Part shown: positions 62,525 to 64,000 of the stretch, piece by piece
How the letters are laid out: each line of letters begins with the position of its first letter
Numbering within the stretch: position 1 is the stretch's first letter
Source of the DNA: Hyphomicrobiales bacterium
GTDB taxonomy: Bacteria; Pseudomonadota; Alphaproteobacteria; Rhizobiales; Rhizobiaceae
Length of the DNA: 64,000 nucleotides
Assembly: GCA_900470965.1 (NCBI GenBank)
Contig: UCCS01000024.1
Location: 1-64,000, forward strand
Direction: 5' to 3'
The notes under the pieces: generated by a model
Told to the model about the DNA's origin: nothing
What the model saw: only the letters and a program-made list of their open reading frames with translations
Database searches by the model: none
Translations under genes and position numbers: made by a program

Positions 62525-63691
62525 TTAAGAGGCGACGGCAATCGCCTCCTCGATGTCCCTCCACAGGGCCTCGGTTCCTTCGAGGCCGATATGGAGGCGC
62601 ACAGATCGCGAGCTGATGCCGAAGGCTTGTGCGGAATTCGGCTGTGCCTTCTGCTGCAGCACAACTTCGCCCGGTACGATCAGGCTTTCATGCCCACCCC
62701 AGCTTACGCCCAGTTTGAAAAGCTTGAGGTGATCTGCGAAGGCCCTGATGTCGATGCCTTCGCGGAATATGAACGAGAAGAGACCCGACGTTCCGTTGAG
62801 GCCGGCGGGCAGGCGGTTGGCGAGGCCCGGATGACAGACCTGCTCGATCACGTCGAGCGCCTGCAGGCGCTGCGCGATCGTCATGGCCGCCGCCTCGTGC
62901 GCCCGCATGCGCAAAGGCAGGGTCCGGAGGCCCCGGATCAGCAGCCAGGCATCGAAAGGCGACAGCTTGCCACCGAGATAGGGATAGGATTCGGCCTTGA
63001 TGCGCGCGATCATCTCTTTCGAGCCGGCAACGACACCGGCAACGACATCGCTATGGCCGCCGAGATATTTGGAGGCCGAATGGATGACGAGATCGACGCC
63101 GAGAGTTATCGGCCGCTGGAAGAACGGGCTCGCCCAGCTATTGTCGATCATGGTGACGACGCCATGCTTTTTGGCGAGTGTGGCCAGCGCGCCGACATCA
63201 TGAGCTTCCATCACCCAGCTCGTCGGGCTCTCCATATAGAAGACCTTGGCACCGGGCAGCGCTTTGGCGATGGCCTCTTCGTCACGGCCGTCGACATAGG
63301 TCACTTCGACCTTCATGCGCTTCAAGATCGTGCCGAACAGGCGGAAGGCGTCGGGATAGACATGCTTGACGGCGACGATACGGTCACCCGGCTCCACGAA
63401 GCTCAGTACCGCAGACGAGATCGCCGCCATGCCGCTTGCAAAACCCAGAGCATCCTCGGCACCTTCGAGCTTTGCCAGCATCTCCTCGAACATGCGCACG
63501 GTCGGGTTCAGCCCGCGCGTGTAGATCGGGCGCACCTTTTCGCCACGATAGGAGGCGATCATGTCGTCGTAGTCGGAAAAGGTGAAAAGCGAGGTCTGGA
63601 AGATCGGCGGAACGACCGCCTCGGCGAAGTTGCCCTCGTCATGGGCGGTGATCAGCGAAGCGAGGTCGAACGGTTCGAGGCCGTCAGTCAT
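62525..63691 (-). CDS. PLP-dependent trans-sulfuration-family enzyme (cystathionine/methionine lyase-like)
   Basis: This 388-aa Cys/Met metabolism PLP enzyme has the cofactor lysine Lys208 in VIHSASKYLGGHSD, the phosphate-contacting YTRGLNPT (Tyr57, Arg59), FASGMAAISSAVLSF and the late SVRLHIGLEG with the substrate-carboxylate arginine. It could be a cystathionine gamma-synthase, beta-lyase or methionine gamma-lyase; sequence alone does not decide. It overlaps the FCD regulator gene by four bases (ATGA) and is followed by a carbohydrate-type ABC importer, so its true substrate may be an unusual amino compound. Confidence 0.87.
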   Translation of the reverse strand: MTDGLEPFDLASLITAHDEGNFAEAVVPPIFQTSLFTFSDYDDMIASYRGEKVRPIYTRGLNPTVRMFEEMLAKLEGAEDALGFASGMAAISSAVLSFVEPGDRIVAVKHVYPDAFRLFGTILKRMKVEVTYVDGRDEEAIAKALPGAKVFYMESPTSWVMEAHDVGALATLAKKHGVVTMIDNSWASPFFQRPITLGVDLVIHSASKYLGGHSDVVAGVVAGSKEMIARIKAESYPYLGGKLSPFDAWLLIRGLRTLPLRMRAHEAAAMTIAQRLQALDVIEQVCHPGLANRLPAGLNGTSGLFSFIFREGIDIRAFADHLKLFKLGVSWGGHESLIVPGEVVLQQKAQPNSAQAFGISSRSVRLHIGLEGTEALWRDIEEAIAVAS

Positions 63692-64000
63692 CGGGACATT
63701 TCCTTGATGTCTTCCTCGACCACGTCGAGGATTTTCAGTGTCTCACGCCGTGCCGCCTCGGTGTCCTGGGCGGTGATGGCGTTGAAAAGGGTGCGGTGAA
63801 AGGGAAAGGACCGGCGAGCGAAATCCTGCCGGTCGAAAGGGTGCGTCCAGAAACGCTCGAAGGTCTCGCGCATTTGTTCGAGAAGCTGGCGGAACAGCGG
63901 ATTGTGCGTGGCGTCGTAGACCGCCAAATGGAAGGCGAGATCTTCCGGACCTGAGGCGCCCTTGGAAAGATGCACCCGCTCCATCTCGTTGAGTTTTTCC
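63688..64000 (-). CDS. GntR-family regulator, FCD C-terminal domain (cut by window edge)
   Basis: The last 103 residues of an FCD-type (FadR subfamily) GntR regulator are present, beginning KLNEMERVHLSKGASGPEDL at the edge. The FCD motifs are FHLAVYDATHNPLFRQLLEQ and the metal-binding histidine in FPFHRTLFNAITAQDTEAAR. The DNA-binding half lies right of the window. It overlaps the PLP gene by ATGA and is upstream of it, so it probably controls this operon, using a small organic acid or amino compound as signal. Confidence 0.88.
   Translation of the reverse strand, partial: EKLNEMERVHLSKGASGPEDLAFHLAVYDATHNPLFRQLLEQMRETFERFWTHPFDRQDFARRSFPFHRTLFNAITAQDTEAARRETLKILDVVEEDIKEMSR

Noticed and set aside
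1..64000. Search for CRISPR arrays, insertion sequences, tRNA and rRNA genes
   Set aside because: No regularly spaced repeats, transposase-like frames, terminal inverted repeats with duplications, or tRNA-like cloverleafs were noticed by eye.

Overview
The window looks like part of a fast-growing Rhizobium genome (R. leguminosarum / R. etli type). This rests on protein style and gene order: a complete L-rhamnose locus in the order known from R. leguminosarum (rhaDI divergent from rhaRSTPQUK), a RopA-type porin and an EIIA-Ntr paralogue beside kdpDE. No rRNA, tRNA, insertion sequence, phage or CRISPR was seen. Gene density is high throughout, and it reads as a catabolism and transport region. 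Whether it is chromosome or large plasmid cannot be told from the sequence.

Layout, left to right. 1-2240: the 5' part of a TetR regulator, a 71-aa unknown protein, a possible decayed hydantoinase-B tail and an IclR regulator. 2240-6556: an ECF sigma factor with a SnoaL-like C-terminal domain, a HAD phosphatase, a RibD/DHFR-like reductase, an FAD amine oxidase and an AhpD-like carboxymuconolactone decarboxylase. The sigma gene and the decarboxylase gene each have a TGTCACA-N16-CGTC-type promoter (one mismatch in the second), as known for ECF41 sigma factors. 6575-17375: L-rhamnose use. Two inverted 20-bp boxes between rhaD and rhaR are the likely RhaR operators. 17454-19211: a fumarylacetoacetase-fold hydratase and an AraC regulator. 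19374-26325: hydroxamate-type siderophore import (TonB receptor, ATPase, Tat-type binding protein, fused double permease, siderophore-interacting reductase). The AraC gene and the receptor gene share an upstream box with equal spacing.

26333-33514 (minus strand): a branched-chain-amino-acid-type ABC importer followed by a GMC oxidoreductase and a 3-hydroxyisobutyrate dehydrogenase-like enzyme, divergent from a LysR regulator. 34712-40859: a cupin, glutaryl-CoA dehydrogenase, a DUF4126 / MerA-like / DedA group, a xylitol-dehydrogenase-like enzyme, a 62-aa unknown protein and a CopC-domain protein. 41147-49890: the potassium system kdpFABCDE, with two extra small membrane ORFs (27 aa before kdpF, 51 aa between kdpA and kdpB) and a ptsN-like gene at the end. 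49977-51011: a porin. 51366-55185: sulfate importer sbp-cysT-cysW-cysA. 55338-58230: a SleB-type cell-wall hydrolase, peptidase T and a metallophosphoesterase lacking its usual catalytic histidine. 58303-64000 (minus strand): an operon with an FCD-type GntR regulator (cut by the window edge), a PLP sulfhydrylase/lyase-family enzyme and a carbohydrate-type ABC importer.

Most systems are known families. The observations most worth following are the 51-aa ORF with an 11-bp hairpin between kdpA and kdpB, the ECF41-type promoter pair around three enzyme genes, the equal-spaced box before the AraC and TonB-receptor genes, and the repeated strong hairpins at transporter and catabolic gene junctions. 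Coordinates were read by eye and some starts are judgement calls, as noted in each entry.
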